Below, piece by piece: positions 63,944-64,000 of a DNA stretch of 64,000 nt. The stretch lies in the NCBI GenBank assembly GCA_036386415.1, contig DASVVT010000010.1, positions 33,766 to 97,765 on the forward strand. Reading direction: 5' to 3'. The position numbers and the translations under genes were made by a program. Below the pieces are notes generated by a model. It searched no databases. It had not been told where the DNA came from and saw only the letters and a list, made by a program, of their open reading frames with translations. This DNA comes from DASVVT01 sp036386415. Lineage in GTDB: Bacteria; Acidobacteriota; Blastocatellia; Pyrinomonadales; Pyrinomonadaceae. The stretch's first letter is position 1. Every line of letters begins with the position of its first letter.

Positions 63944-64000
63944 ATGCCCAAGAAGTACAAAGTCACCCTCACCGAAGAAGAGCGCCAACGCTTACAGCAG
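63944..64000 (+). CDS. IS630-family transposase, N-terminal fragment (cut by window end)
   Basis: Only 19 codons are visible, reading MPKKYKVTLTEEERQRLQQ, the usual N-terminus of IS630-like transposases with a helix-turn-helix. AGGAGG lies nine bases upstream. The left inverted terminal repeat of the element could not be identified with confidence. Confidence 0.6.
   Translation, partial: MPKKYKVTLTEEERQRLQQ

Overview
The window looks like one contig section from an Acidobacteriota genome, probably class Blastocatellia. This is an inference from overall gene style: high GC, many dispersed hairpin repeats, and an acidobacterial-type mix of two-component and polysaccharide genes. No rRNA, tRNA or other taxonomic marker confirms it. 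About 55 protein genes are present. No CRISPR array and no convincing RNA gene was seen.

Layout. (1) 0.2-9.2 kb: a small zinc-finger protein, a secreted EF-hand protein, a four-gene phosphorelay (PAS histidine kinase, receiver-kinase fusion, NtrC-type sigma-54 activator, lone receiver) and an acyl-CoA synthetase. (2) 9.4-50.4 kb, all on the minus strand: a very large surface-polysaccharide locus. It holds an O-antigen-ligase-type protein, a TPR protein, a WecA/CapD-like fusion, sugar-nucleotide enzymes (RmlA, an RmlC-like cupin, an NAD-dependent epimerase, Gmd, Fcl), eleven visible glycosyltransferases or related enzymes, several methyltransferases and acyltransferases, an AsnB-type amidotransferase, a HicAB pair, a Wzm/Wzt ABC exporter and a sulfation module (three sulfotransferases plus a fused ATP sulfurylase/APS kinase). 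A ricin-lectin secreted protein closes it. (3) 51-60.6 kb, mostly plus strand: FkbM methyltransferases, RmlB, RmlD, a Wzc-type tyrosine autokinase with its own promoter, and a three-gene cassette resembling WbpD/WbpE/WbpB for diacetamido-uronic acid synthesis. (4) 60.9-64 kb: TsaD, a GNAT acetyltransferase, two small secreted proteins and the start of an IS630-like transposase.

Taken together the genes would make and export a complex glycan. The sugars would include rhamnose (RmlABCD, split in two blocks 32 kb apart), fucose (Gmd/Fcl) and an N-acylated amino sugar acid. Decorations would be methyl, acyl and probably sulfate groups. PAPS would come from the fused Sat-CysC and be used by the sulfotransferases.

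The most striking non-coding signal is that some twenty intergenic gaps are filled by hairpins. Their arms are tandem copies of short units, usually 7 bp (also 8 or 9 bp). The unit sequence differs from gap to gap but the architecture is the same. The hairpins often run from the stop codon of one gene to the start codon of the next, and in several genes they supply the stop codon or the C-terminal tail. Two further hairpin families (a five-hairpin element in two copies, and GCCCCGG-ended palindromes) are also present.
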